This document shows, piece after piece, positions 31,406 through 43,499 of a DNA stretch of 64,000 nucleotides. Source of the stretch: Aldrovandia affinis (taxonomy: Eukaryota; Chordata; Actinopteri; Notacanthiformes; Halosauridae); NCBI GenBank assembly GCA_029706075.1, contig JAINUG010000053.1, forward strand, positions 992,001 to 1,056,000. Reading direction: 5' to 3'. Below the pieces are notes generated by a model. The model saw nothing but the letters and a program-made list of their open reading frames with translations, was not told where the DNA came from and searched no databases. Each line of letters opens with the position of its first letter. Position 1 is the first letter of the stretch. A program made the position numbers and the translations under genes.

Positions 31406-32399
31406 CGTGACAATCCCTGGATGGGAACAGAGCAGACTGGAGACATGGAGTGGAGTTTGTCGGACTACAGACCAGATTTTTATTCATTTTTTTCTTGTCT
31501 CTCCCCCCAGACATGGGGAAGAGACAGTAGGAGTAGCAGGTTAACATATAACAAAAACACAAACACAAAATCTTCACCCTACTCGCCGCGAAGCTTTTGG
31601 GTAAAAACAACAAACTAAAATAACAAACTGAAATAGTCTAAACTTACGGGACACCGCGCCTCTTCCTCCGGAGTTCTCCTGGAACCTCCCCAGGCACACA
31701 CATAACCTTTCAAGTGCTTCCCACCCATGCATACTGAGACACCCGAACTTTGCAGTCTGAGTGCTCTTTTCAACCCGTTCATACAGAGACACTTGCCACT
31801 CCCCACAGTGAGAGTTCTCGGGCTGTTGCCCAGAAACACTCTCCACTGCCCGAGTGCGAGTTCTCTTTCAATCACACAAATAAAACAGAGGGCGAGAGGT
31901 GGACCCTCTTTCAGGGCGCCCTCTCGCTGTCTATCACGTTCACACCGAGGGAGAGAGGTGGACACTCTTAGTGCGCTCCCTCTCCCTCTTTCCCACACAC
32001 ACAAGAAGCACTCTACTCAGTCACTTTCAACAAACGCACACAAAACGCACACAAAACTCCACAAACACTCCACAACATACGTGCACGTCACTTTCACACC
32101 AACAAACAAAGACCAGACCAACAAAAACAAAGCGAAGACAAAGACAAAACTCCACCTGCTCTTAAAAGGCTTAGTTTCTGCCTGGCTCAGGGACTCGTGA
32201 GGCAATCACCCAATCACAATCATTCAACACTAAACTCACATTCTCATACAGACACCCAATCAGCCAATTGACTTCCATGTTAATTAACTGATTGACACCA
32301 ATTAAATAATAATTACATCAATTATGGCCTTTGGAGCACGGGCGACACTCACACCCATATACACACACCAAAGACCAGACCAACTCGACGCCTTCCACA
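31406..32399 (-). mobile_element. LTR-like repeat alpha, copy 2 (about 1 kb)
   Basis: The minus strand begins TGTGGAAGGCGTCGAG (32399) and ends CCAGGGATTGTCACG (31406). An AATAAA on the minus strand lies at 31479-31484, ~75 bp before the 3' end, as expected for a short U5. It is an uninterrupted reference for copy 1. A GAGAGGTGGACNCTCTT-type minisatellite of about two units lies at 31875-31975. The flanks show no target duplication. Just outside, GATTGTCACA (31391-31400) mirrors the end, making an inverted pair around CGCCA. Confidence 0.65.
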
Positions 32400-33255
32400 G
32401 GGATATATCAACTTCAGGAGGTTAGGAACTGATGGAGGTTGTGAGCCAACAGGTCCCAATCCACATGCAGCTAGGGGCTGGACATGTTCCTGCTACTGAA
32501 AGAGCAGCTCGTGGTTGATTTGGGATTATAATTACAGTCACACACATGGCTCAGCCCAGGGGAAAGACAATATGTAGACGATGTTGATCTGGGAATGGCT
32601 CACATGAAAAACTGTTTATTTCCACATTTAATTGACACAATTGATAAAACAGTGTCCAGTCATATGTAGTATTGTTGTTGTATAACAATAACAGCAATAT
32701 TTGTGAGTTTTGTTATTTGTTTTAGAACAAGGTATGTGAATGTCTATGAATTAAGTTGGGTGATTAAAAAAAAGTTGATCACAATTTAATCTATTATTAT
32801 CTGATCAATTTAATCACAATTATTTTCAGTTCCCAGGTTTCTACTGGCACAGTTTGATTTTGTTCAAATGTTTTGCTGTTTTGGCTAAATAGGGATGAGA
32901 TATGATGGCTGGGAAAAAAAGACAACTTCTGGTGAAACCCATACAAGTCCAGAAAATCTGCCATAATCACGAGACATCTGCTACGACAGTACAAATTTAG
33001 TAATAATTTCATAGTTGCTGTGGTAGTACCTAAGAGAGGGTAGTATATGATTTTGTCAGTTTCTGAAACATTTTGTGAAATTATTTATAGATAGTTAAAT
33101 ATAAAAGACACATTTTGTGGGTGGACGTGCCAACATGGTACACATGTTAAAAAGGGCACTTCCTGTAACAACTCAGCTACACTTGTATAATTTGCACATC
33201 ACAGATACATCAAGTCTCATCCTCACATGCCCAGCTTCATTAGCACTCTCACAAC
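32400..33255. other. Unassigned non-coding sequence
   Basis: AT-rich with no gene or element end recognised. ATTTAATC-type strings recur at 32780-32830. Ends at a (CA)n microsatellite. Confidence 0.4.
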
Positions 33256-33288
<33 letters not shown>

Positions 33289-33293
33289 ACATA
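33256..33293 (+). repeat. (CA)n microsatellite
   Basis: An uninterrupted CA run followed by CAGACACACA. Confidence 0.9.
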
Positions 33294-33339
33294 TCACGCA
33301 CATTCCATTTTATGAAACGTGTTTTTAAAAACATTTAAT

Positions 33340-34705
33340 GCAACAGTACTTTTTTAATAAACTACTATTTTACTCTTACTCAAGTAGTTTCCTGGAGGAG
33401 TACTCTTACTTCTACTCAAGTATATTTTCAGTGAAATAGCAGTACTTCTACTTGAGTAGGATTTTCCATTACAAACTATAAGGTGAAATGTCAAAAAGAA
33501 AGAAAATATGTGTTTCCATCTCATAAAAAATGTAAAGCTACTGACCAACAAAAGTCAGACAGAACGATACAGGGGCTGTTCTGTTAGATACCGTAAGCTA
33601 GCGAGGGATGATTCTTGCAGTGTAATAAAAGACACCAGATCTCTGAGGGAACCAAATGGAGCATTGGCCAGCACACAAGCAGGCAGTTTTTGACTAATCA
33701 GGTCAACTTAACCCATATCCGCTGAACTGCAAGATTTTCCATAGACCATGCAAACCCTTCATTCACCGATTTACGGGATATTCCACAGACCACACAAACG
33801 CTACAGTCGCTGTCCTACGGAAAATCCCATAGCAGAAATTCAATGAAATTGTGTTGAGGTGCAACGTCCAAATATTATATCATTATATAACAAACACATG
33901 GGGGTGTAGACTTCGCTGTCAAAAAAATGGCCTGTTACAAGAGACAAACGAAGTCACTAAAGTGGTACTATAAAATAATGTATTACATGCTTGACATAAC
34001 TATCCTAAATGCTTGCAAGCTCATAATACAAAGATGAAATTGCGCGACATCAAAGAGTCTCTATCAACGAACTTGATAGGTATAAGCTACAGGAAAGCAG
34101 TAGGAACTCAACAGGATCCCAACAGACACAACAAACAAAAGGCACACAAAAAATGTAAACTAATAACAAAATGAAGAAAGAACTTGTGATATTACAGAGA
34201 ATGATACAAACTCAATTCCTTGAAATATATGGTTACATGTAAATGTAGATGTGACAAATAAATGTAAGATTGTAAGAATGTACGTATCTGTACATAATTT
34301 ACACACTTATTTTGTATATAATAACATTAATTTGTTAAAACGTTTAATTGATATGACATACCATATATCACCACAAACTATGTATTATTCTAAATGATGT
34401 ACAAATATATATTTTAAAATGTTCATAATTTGTATATCATGCTTTTCAATCTTTTGCACATCAGTTTCAGTTGATACATCAAAATAAAGATAATTTCATG
34501 CTCTTTCCAATTATACATAATTTGCCTATTGTTTCTCTTATTTTCAATAAGAGGGAAGTGTTAGACTGAAGGTTGGCTGAGTGTGAATGGATGTGTTATG
34601 TGGCTAGGCATTAGGCGGATATGGATTAAACTGCTTCTAGCACTGTTAATGAATAAATACTACTCAAGTACAGGAATGAGAGTACTTACACCTCTGGTAG
34701 AAAGC
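33340..34705. mobile_element. TACTCAAGTA-type repeat carrying a piggyBac-like MITE
   Basis: Left part (33340-33475): repeated TACTCTTACTCAAGTAG, ACTTCTACTCAAGTATA and ACTTCTACTTGAGTAGG. Right part (34650-34705): ACTACTCAAGTACAGG, GAGAGTACTTACACCTCTGG. These are the two ends of a repeat often seen in fish genomes. Most of the interior is the 914 bp MITE below. I infer that they form a single host element, because the ends face each other across it. Confidence 0.45.
33712..34625. mobile_element. piggyBac-like MITE at TTAA (914 bp)
   Basis: TTAA (33708-33711) followed by CCCATATCCGC and, at the other side, GCGGATATGGA followed by TTAA (34626-34629). The ends are inverted repeats of about 11 bp with one mismatch. 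TTAA duplication with CC(C/T)-starting ends is the piggyBac pattern. No transposase is encoded. Confidence 0.7.
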
Positions 34706-34996
34706 CACAGTAGATGGTGAGAACACAAACTATACATTGTTTTATGTACCACCTAATAACCACCTGTTACCACCGAATTTACTAGGTAAGCAGCAAGCTG
34801 CTTGTGTTTTTCAATGACTCACAGCTATGAAATTGGCGTTATTTAGTACACATTTAGAGCTATCTTACCTTGGAGATGTAGCTTTGCTAATGAAGTTTAG
34901 TGGGTCTGGAGAACTATTAAGTAGGTAGATAGGTACTGAAGCTAAGTCTAGGTTGCTCATGTCTGCTTGCCTGGTAGCTAGCCAGCTACCTAATTG

Positions 34997-35008
34997 AGAT
35001 AAGATATC
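34997..35008 (+). repeat. SINE copy 3 target duplication, left
   Basis: AGATAAGATATC, exactly repeated at 35341-35352. Confidence 0.88.
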
Positions 35009-35340
35009 ATCTCATCTCATCTCATCTCATCTTCAGCCGCTTATTCCTAGTTAGGGTCGGGGGGCTGGAGCCTATCCCAGCATGCATTGGGGTGAGAGGC
35101 AGGAATACACCCTGGACAGGTCGCCAATCCATCGCAGGGCACTACATACATCATTCACTCACACACTCATACCTACGGGCAATTTAGACTCCCCAATTAG
35201 CCTAACGTGCATGTCTTTGGACTGTGGGAAGAAACCGGAGTACCCGGAGGAAACCCACGCGGACACGGGGAGAACATGCAAACTCCACACAGAAAGGCCC
35301 CCGGCCTGGATTCGAACCTGAGACCTTCTTGCTGTGAGGC
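35009..35340 (-). mobile_element. tRNA-derived SINE, copy 3
   Basis: Minus-strand SINE of the same family, with the (GAGAT)n tail seen as (ATCTC)n at 35009-35030. The A-box end is cut: the sequence stops at TGCTGTGAGGC, so it lacks the GGGCGGCACGG head found in copy 1 and is 5' truncated. Exact 12 bp target duplication. Confidence 0.9.
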
Positions 35341-35849
35341 AGATAAGATATCGGCAGGCTATATATTTTAGGTATACATTTTTATTGATATTAGTAAGTG
35401 TTCATTTAGGCACCTCCTTGCTAGCTAGCCAAGTTAAAATCAGTCTATACAGCAGCTCAAGGTAAACATTCTTATTTGTCTATTGAACCTCTATTGTGTG
35501 AAATTACACAAACAATGCCAGAATCGATTTGATAAAGCTTCACCGTCTAAGTGTGTGTCTGACTAACTCGCTTTTAATGGCTCAGCTGGTGATTTAGAAA
35601 GCAACCAATTAACTGGTTAAACATGTCAAGTCTTAAAACCAGTTTTAGAATGTCCAAAGAATGGATTTTTTTTTTAAATGTTAGTTTCTCATCTTGAAAC
35701 TTTGCAGTGCATGGGTCCTTGCGGGTTACAATGGGCAAATTTTCATTTACCCGAGACCTGTGACAACTATGTCAGACAACTTGGGTACAGTCTCAGATTT
35801 TCGGGTTCGGGTGGATCCGGTCATTTAGATTACACCAATGGGAGCTACT

Positions 35850-36185
35850 TCGTTGCTCATTCTGTTAAGGCACTGTGGATGAGCCCTGGTATTGAATCCA
35901 GACGGTGGCAGTGCCAACTGTGGCCAGCAGATCTGCAGGGTGATGCATAATTGCCTGTATTGTCGACCAGGGAGGGAGTGATTCAGTTGGCCGGGATATC
36001 CGTGTCTTTTCACACATCAGCGATCAATCGGGCACCCACAGTCTGCCAGTGTAAAGCTGTGCACAAAGTGTCTTCCTGTGTGTGCAAGCTTGACTTGTAG
36101 ACTTGTTAAAAGGAGCAGCGGCTGACATCACGTGTTTCAGAGGAGAGCACTGGCTTGTCTAAATAGCCTCATTATAGAACAAATT
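35850..36185 (+). mobile_element. Second SINE-like family, copy 1
   Basis: Contains GAGCCCTGGTATTGAATCCA (B-box-like GGTATTGAATCC at 35888), GGTGGCAGTGCCAACTG, GGCCAGCAGATCTGCAGG, ATGCATAATTGCCTGTATTG and, later, a CACGTGTTTCAGAGGAG end. The minus strand at 44620-44720 reads the same first ~100 bp. Edges are approximate. The open frames over it are chance. Confidence 0.6.
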
Positions 36186-36273
36186 ATAAATCCAGTTTTT
36201 CTATGTCTATTTGTCAGTGGCTGAACAGAATGTTTTTTTATTAAAAAACATAAAAGAAGATCTATCTGTCAAT

Positions 36274-36292
36274 ATATATATATATAGAATAT
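36274..36292 (+). repeat. (AT)n microsatellite
   Basis: TATATATATATATA run, no associated element seen. Confidence 0.7.
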
Positions 36293-36299
36293 ATTCAGA

Positions 36300-38609
36300 A
36301 TGTAACCCACAAGTTGTCTATGTTATCGGCATATTAAGCCTAATGGTAAAACTCATTTGAACATTTGTGATGGAATTTGGTATCCATAATCATCAATAGT
36401 CTATAATGTCAAAAATGTTTACAGTTTTAAGGTATGTACCGATATTCTTTTATTGAAAAAATGTAACTAATAGGTTCATTGTCATCCTCATACAATAGAT
36501 GTTTAATTGATAGAACTCCAATATTGATATTGTTACTATCAAATCCATTTAAAATGCTGCTGTATACACCAATACTCTACACTGCTCGATGAGGCTGGCG
36601 CTGCTGAGTGAACTCATACCTCTCTCCACCATTGACCAGTAGTGTCTGACTGCACTTAACACTGGTTTGATGGCGCTAATATGTCTCCCACTGCCGCACG
36701 CCACTCTGATTAAAGCTAGCCCACAGAACCTCCATGTCTGGGTCACTACATCACCCTCACAGCTATCATCCATCATAACATGCACCAGAGGCCCCAGACC
36801 GCTCATGACCCAGCAGCTCCTGACAGGGTGATCTCGGAAGAGCTCTGGAGTGCTGGATCTCCATACTACACAAGCTTGCAGTTTCTATCTAAAATTAAGC
36901 AATGGAGGAAGAAAAAAAACTGACATTTGGATTCAGACATGACCTCACTTTGAGCCAAGACAATGGAAAACCACACTCTGTGCTTTTCTTTCATCTTACT
37001 CTGAGTCTGATTTCTTAACATAGAATGCTCTTGTTAAATTGGCACAGAAGGAATTCAGTCTGTCAACAATAAGGTATATAAAATATATTTACTTCAATCT
37101 GTCTTTGACTGGCGATACCAGTAACTAGAACCTCTAATTAGTCAAAAGGGGAACTAAATCTACTAGAACATCCTGTCTACATCCTGTCTTGGTAAATGAA
37201 ATATGACAACCAGACAGGAGCAGCCTGAGCCCAGATCTCAACATGACTACTTCTTTCACTTTCTGTGTTTTAAATTAATATATAGGGAGAAATAATAGTG
37301 AAGCATTGTACTGTACGAGATAAAAAAATCTCATTTTAAAGGAGCTGTCTTGTTAACATAACAAGAGAGAGCTGGGTCATAACAAGTCATACTTTAATTG
37401 AATTGAATTAGAAAAGGCCAATGGTACATAACAGGTTTAAAATGTATACTATACCTCTAAGAGTTTACAAATGTATGAGAAGGCACAACATAAAGCACAC
37501 TTTATCTTATATGAATATTTTATACATCCTGAGAATCAAAATATGTCAAGGGCTCAAGATATTTTCTGATTACACAAAAATGAGCAAGATCTACACTATC
37601 GAAAGAAGCAACACCCTTACAACAATTATAGTGGTCACTACCTCCTACACAAATGTAAGCTATACATTAAGAACTAATTTAATTGGTAAAGCTACTACTC
37701 CTACCACTAAATCATTTTGTATGTATGTGCCACGTTGTAACTCTGCATGAAAGATTTGAAGGTGATGTAAGTGTTAGTACAGAACTTGAGGTAAATTTAA
37801 TTGAGCTCACATATAAGGAATGTCACATTTGAATATTATGCCAAGCATAATGGGGATAAGTCTGCTTTGGGTTCACATGGCACAACAAGAGATACAATTA
37901 CCTCAAAGACCAAACGTCCCCAGCTGGGGGACCTACTAATCTCACTCTTATTTATCAAGGGAGATCCAGGGGTGGTGACACCTTTGGTGATGGGTGTTCA
38001 CATGCTCTGGATTCTGCTACACAAGTGACAAATTCAAGAGAAAGGACTACGCCCCAACATAGCCACCAGACCATATCACTAGGGGTGTGAGGTTTACAGA
38101 TATTCAAACTGTCATACCACCCTTTTAAAATACCTTGGTATATGGTTTAACTGTTGAGCAGGGGTATGGATGAAAAAACAACAACGGGTGTGTTATGGCA
38201 TGCTTTCCCATTATAGGGTGGCAGCATGTCACTTTTACCTATTACTTTAATGAATCCAACATAATAGAAGCAGGTTGACGCTTAACATTGTTTTACACAA
38301 AGTAGTCAATAAAACACACATTCTCAATCTCCTCCTTGATAAAAAAAGTCGACAAATTACACTTGATTGAATTTGAAAAGCATATTAGTTGCTAGTTAGC
38401 AAGTTAAATAGCTAGCAACTTCATTTTCAAAGTGTCAGTGCAATTTTCGTAAACCTTATTAAAACATTTCAAACACAATTTAGAAAACCATGATTGTGTT
38501 TAATGTTATTGTTCGCTCACTAGCATGACACCATCAGTATTATTATTAACTGACTAGCTAGCGATTGTTTGTGGCGACCTTTAGCCAGTTATCTGATGCT
38601 GCTCTTGAG
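36300..38609. other. Unassigned, possibly single-copy sequence
   Basis: The longest stretch without a recognisable mobile element (about 2.3 kb). The open frames at 36549-36806 (minus), 37421-37750 and 37801-38028 have no family features and no splice context that I can support. Confidence 0.4.
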
Positions 38610-38619
38610 CTCTAGTTTT

Positions 38620-38867
38620 GTTGTCAAAGCACAGAAGGTTGCATTAATCCAGGATGGTGGCACAATAATAAGAACTTTATTTATACACCCACAGGTAATT
38701 TATTCTTCTTAAAATCAACTTTTACAACTGCGCCAAAGGTGCACTACCGGCTCTTGTCACAAAACTACCGGAAAGGACTTGGAAACTCATTGGACACTCC
38801 ATCCTGGATTAACGTTAGAGTCTGCACATTTGCACTCTGACATGACACTAGAGCCCTTAAGGTTATA
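38620..38867 (-). repeat. Foldback repeat (family of three), copy 1
   Basis: The left arm TTGTCAAAGCACAGAAGG...TTAATCCAGGATGG (38620-38657) faces the right arm CCATCCTGGATTAACG...GCACTCTGACATG (38799-38845), giving inverted arms of ~40 bp around ~140 bp. The interior, read on the minus strand (TTCCGGTAGTTTTGTGACAA, GCCGGTAGTGCACCTTTGG, CAGTTGTAAAAG), matches 43190-43330 and 52195-52300 on the + strand. Probably a non-autonomous DNA element; the superfamily is unknown. Confidence 0.6.
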
Positions 38868-38879
38868 TAGGTACACACT

Positions 38880-39514
38880 TGTTACAACCCTCAAAGCCAC
38901 CTGCACTGCAATAGCCAGGTGACTGACCAAATAGGACATAACAAACAAATACCGCCAGTCAAACGGATAAGAATAACACACATTTATTTACAAAATTATA
39001 AAGAAAGACATACTTACACATAGCTGGGAATAACCAAAAACAAAACAAAACAGACTGCCTAATCCTATCACTTAAAAAAAAAGAAACACTTCCCTCTCTC
39101 CTGGTGCAAAGAAAATAGTGATTCTTCCGCAGTCTGACTAATCTACTCTACCTTTCCTACCGAACCAAAAGGTGCTGAAAAGATAAGGAAGGGTAGCAAA
39201 CAAACAAAAGCACAGTGAAACGCCACAAAAAGATAAAAGGGCTGCTCAGAAAACCGGCTTCACAAGAAAGGTTGTCATACACAAAACAAGCTCTTCATAA
39301 AACAGTGGGTCACAAAAGAAGGTTATTTTCCAGAAGACTGTCTCTGGAGTTCAGGCCTTTTAACCACTTCAGCTCAGGGGGCGCGGCCAGTCGAGGTCGG
39401 AGACAGTTCAACTAGTAAACAACGAGTGATCACGCGCTCCCAGCATGGCTTCAATGGCGGGAAACAGGCAGCTGAGGGAGGGAGACCCTCGGGCCAGAAC
39501 AGCCGCCCATAACA
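38880..39514 (-). mobile_element. Probable solo LTR (635 bp), family beta
   Basis: The minus strand begins TGTTATGGGCGGCTGTTC and ends GAGGGTTGTAACA, that is TG...CA. AATAAA on the minus strand lies at 38993-38998, ~115 bp before the 3' end. TTAAAAGG, a weak TATA-like string, lies about 155 bp inside. No target duplication is visible, and no internal retrotransposon sequence sits on either side. Confidence 0.6.
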
Positions 39515-40935
39515 ATTGTACATACAGTACTGTATATTCACCAAATGCAATATAGCCATTGGCAAGTCTGAATCACATATCAAAGGGACAATATGGTATG
39601 AAGCTCTATACAAGACTGAAAGGTTATGCCACTGATGAATCAGTATACATGCTTATAAAAACATTTATCATATATTCAGCGAACAAAATATGCAAACCGA
39701 ATTATTTATCCTAGCTAATTGTAACTTTTATACATTTGTGTAAATGGTCACATTTTTAAGCTACTGGCCCTGTTTAGTTTTGCCATCAATGATAAGGGGT
39801 GTGGCCACCAAACTAGTACTCACTTCAATTCCCTTCCGATTTGGTTAAATATATTACTTCACAATTTTGTGACACCATGACTTTGAGAAAATATATGGTG
39901 GATTGCAAGAACATTATCTTTAGATTATCATCAGCAAACGTTTAAATTCAGTAGGCTGAATTCTAGTAAATCACTGACAAAAATACATTATCTGTCACGC
40001 TGAGCATGACAGTTTTGCGAGAATCCACTCAGTGGGTCAGATAAGCATACCAAGTTTCACTGGAATCGGATAATGTCACACTGAGGTATATACCCCAACA
40101 AAAATATTGTGCAAAGAAACTTGTAAATGAAGGACTGGCTTGATTGCCTAAGAAATAAAACTGAAAAAATACTGGTACAGAAGGTTTTCTAGACCTGTAG
40201 CCTGGAGAGCATGAAACAATGCAGAAGCCCTTCAGGATTGGTATTCTAAATATATATGGATTTACTCAACTGTGCTGCATTCTTTCAACACACAATTTGG
40301 AACAGTTATGCAACACCTGTACTGTACGGAATAGCTGCCAATAGGCAAACTTTCAAAACATGATTTTCAGAATTCAGAAACAGAATAAAATCACTTCTGC
40401 ATTTTTAGCAGTGTATCACTTTGGGGGGGGAATGGTGCAAGATCAAAAGCATGCTTAAAGGTCATGGAGACAAGGAACACAAACAGGAACTAAGGTCATT
40501 CTATCCATGATAAACACCCTCCTATTCTTAATATTAAATTTTTTCTAGCTGTGGAAGGGGGCAGCAGGTAGAATCTTGACAATCGTAGAATGCAACAAAA
40601 GCATACTTTTACAGTGAAGGGAGGGGTAACCCACCTCAACAACCACCAATGTGGAGCAACCACCCAAGTGGTACATGGCAGTAATTTAGCACCAGAACAC
40701 CACATATCTACTGAGAGTCCAACAAAGAAAGAATTAGGCCAATCGCTGTATGTTGCATATTAGATTTGTGTGTTCTGAGCATGTGTGAAAAGTGTCATGC
40801 ATAGAGGTCTTACAATTTCAGAGAAAACATACACTGCTACTATCTTCCAATGGCAGAGAACACAACAGTTGATGTAGAAAAGCAGGTTCTCTGAGAGGTA
40901 GATATTGCGAGAGACTTGTCACTTGAAGGGAGAAT
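39515..40935. other. Unassigned non-coding sequence
   Basis: No gene or element recognised. A G run at 40424-40431. The minus-strand frame 40496-40705 has no known features. Confidence 0.4.
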
Positions 40936-40940
40936 CTATG
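40936..40940 (+). repeat. Solo LTR target duplication, left
   Basis: CTATG, repeated at 41408-41412 directly after the LTR. Confidence 0.85.
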
Positions 40941-41407
40941 TGTGGCAGACAGCCGGGGGAGGTGCGGGGAATGGTAATAGACGGGAGGTATGTGACGAAC
41001 CGCTGGCTCCACCCCCAAACCTTATATGGAGGTCCAGAGGAAATGGGACACACCGGGGAACCCCTGACAGCCGATTTCTCGGGGATAAACGGGGGTGTTG
41101 CCCTAACCGGGGCGAAGTACCTTTTGGAAAAGCAAGGAGGGTGGTTTAAAGAGTAAAAGTGTTTTTGTATCGGATTTGTGTTTGACCTGGATTGCTTGAG
41201 AACGACGACTGGATAACGAACTTGGAAACGGACAGCGACAACGAAACTGGATTACGTATTTTGGACTGTTTGCCTTATTTTCCCCTTCCCCTAGTTGTGT
41301 GCTAAAACCCCCCAATAAAAATAATTATACTTTCATTGACTGTCTAAAGTGTTGTTTTATTATCTAACTTGGTTGCGTGGAAACCCCACACCCCTGTTCT
41401 CGCTACA
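40941..41407 (+). mobile_element. Solo LTR (467 bp), 5 bp target duplication
   Basis: Begins TGTGGCAGACAGCCGG and ends TCTCGCTACA (TG...CA), flanked by CTATG on both sides. The TATA-like CTTATATGG is at 41021-41029 and AATAAA at 41314-41319, ~90 bp before the end, both on the + strand. This is a promoter-to-poly(A) layout in the expected order. A 5 bp duplication fits Gypsy- or ERV-type integrases. No gag or pol lies nearby, so it arose by LTR-LTR recombination. Open frames inside it (40905-41156) are incidental. Confidence 0.88.
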
Positions 41408-41412
41408 CTATG

Positions 41413-42980
41413 TTAAAAAGAAGCAGAATAATGCTAATCACCTTGTATGTATGCATGTCTTCATGTTCTTATTGTCTTTGTGAATCTGTACACTGTACAA
41501 CATGTCTTATTGAGGAAAAATATCCATGAGAATGTCACAGTAATATGTCTACATGACAGGAGAATGTATTTTATAAACATACTGAATCTATTCATGGCAC
41601 TTAGGTGTGACAATGACCCTATTTACAAGATTACTTTACAACTCAGAAGGTAGAAGGATGGAAGTTTTAATATTTAATCAATAAAAAAACAGATCTAAAA
41701 GCACAGAAATACACTGTGTGAAGGAAATATGCTATACATTCTCATGTATCCTAAAACTAAATGTTTTCTCTGTTGCTGATAAACAAAGCCACCCCCCATG
41801 AATCTGAGATGCTGGCTATGAGCATGGAATTGAATGTTTTCAGTGGCAACAAGAAAGCAAACAGTAACAACATAATCAGGCCTTGCTGCCAGTATCCAAT
41901 AGGGGATGGAATTATCAGATTTCAATGTCTGTGATGGGTGACTCTGCGGCTTGTGTGACAGAGGTGCAATCATTTCCATTTGTGCCGTTTTGATGTGCTC
42001 TACTTAGTCCAAAAATATGAACCTCCATGCTTGAATTCCATTGCATTTTGTACATCTGAAGGGTACAATGGTGATTAATTGATGTTCGTTTTCTACATTA
42101 TCTGTGAGTGCAATTTCCTGCTCCATTTCATTGGCTGAATGAGCCTGAGATGTGGACCACATCTTCACTGGACCACAGCTGCTGGAAAACAAATCAATAC
42201 CCGCCAGTGTACAGCGCTTGCACCCTCTGTCTGCAGCATAGCCACTTCTGTGCCTTACTGAAGGCTCACTGTGCTTTAGAGAATGTTCGACTTTGTAAAT
42301 TAGCAATGAAAAACCCTTCCCAGCATGCTGTTTGAAAGGAGATCCTGACAAGCTCAATGGCACAGCATGGGATGACTCAATCCCAACTCCTGGCTTCCAA
42401 AAAAACTAAGCAATCTGCCAAACATCAGTTGACAAGGGCTCCTCTGGTTTAGCAAAAGAAAGGAATAATAAGGTGTATAAAATAAGAGGAAAGAAACAAA
42501 CAGAAAAAAAACCCCACAAAGGAATGTAGTCCATGACAGCTGGGCGCCTATATTACTGAAGACCTCAACTGGAAAAGTAGGGTATCCGTACAATAAATAC
42601 ATTTGATTTTTTCCCCAGGTCAGTGGGTTACATGAGAAAAACAACAGTATCTTTAGGGATTTTCCACATTTATAAAAGCTATACTTATCCTGGATATTTA
42701 ACTATAGTTTAACTCTATCCAATTGCTCATTCTCTGCACATTGCAGTGCACCATGCTCAGCACAATCTGTTTGAAATTAGATGGCTTCCTTTTACCTGAG
42801 TATTCCATAATGGTACAAAAAATATAGGCTTTCTTCATCCAATATTTATTTTCTCTAGGTGTGCTCACATCAAATTTTTTAAAGCATTTTCCATTTGAAC
42901 AAGTTCCCTGTCAAATCCATTCAGATTTGTACAGTCTTTTAGGTTTCAAGCTTTAAAAAGCAGATACACAGCCTTTAGTC
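41413..42980. other. Unassigned, possibly single-copy sequence
   Basis: Short open frames on both strands without family features. I looked for exon-like conservation cues (a long frame with acceptor and donor) and found none I could support. Confidence 0.4.
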
Positions 42981-43179
42981 ATTGAAAGAGAATATTCATG
43001 TGATCCAGTTTTTCTTGGGGCGATTATGTTTGGTTGAGTCCAGTCATCGTTTGCGGCAAACGACAAATGACTTTTCAATCATGGTGAACTCAGATATAAT
43101 TAAAATAATATTCCACAACGATGTATCGATGTGCCTGGGAGTTGAAACCTATGAGGCGATCCTGAGGATGTAGATCAGA

Positions 43180-43480
43180 GACTAGTTTCATTGTCAAAGC
43201 GCAATGCGCAGACAGTAGCACTAACCCAGAACAGAGGCACATTAAGGCATGTCCTTGTCTATTCCGGTAGTGCACCTGCAGCACCGTTGTAAAAGAGATA
43301 TATTATAAAATAATACATTTCCAGTGGGTGTGATGAGGGGTTGGTTCATTATGGCCAATTAGATCATCAGCTTTTTTCCCTGTAATACCTTTGCCATAGT
43401 GAACTGGTAATGTCGTCATGTCTAATGAAGAGTGAGCACCATGGCTTGTGAAGAGTACGTTATGAGACTTGCTTTCACCA
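43180..43480 (+). repeat. Foldback-repeat family, copy 2
   Basis: CATTGTCAAAGCGCAATG, AAGGCATGTCC, ATTCCGGTAGTGCA, CAGCACCGTTGTAAAAGAG, GATGAGGGGTTGGTT, TATGGCCAATTAGATCA and AATGAAGAGTGAGCA match, in order, wording at 52154-52450. The right inverted arm is not seen here. Confidence 0.65.
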
Positions 43481-43499
43481 CAATAAAATGGAGTGCATA

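Noticed and set aside
31615-32200. Overlapping 129- and 157-codon frames as genes
   Set aside because: They lie on opposite strands inside LTR-like repeat alpha, are low complexity, and are not shared by copy 1.
35678-35950. Coding exon (90-codon frame)
   Set aside because: The second half overlaps a SINE-like repeat with another copy at 44615-44720; no family features.
41695-42363. Possible exons of a host gene on the minus strand
   Set aside because: Two open frames of 94 and 119 codons show no domain, and I could not place plausible splice sites joining them.
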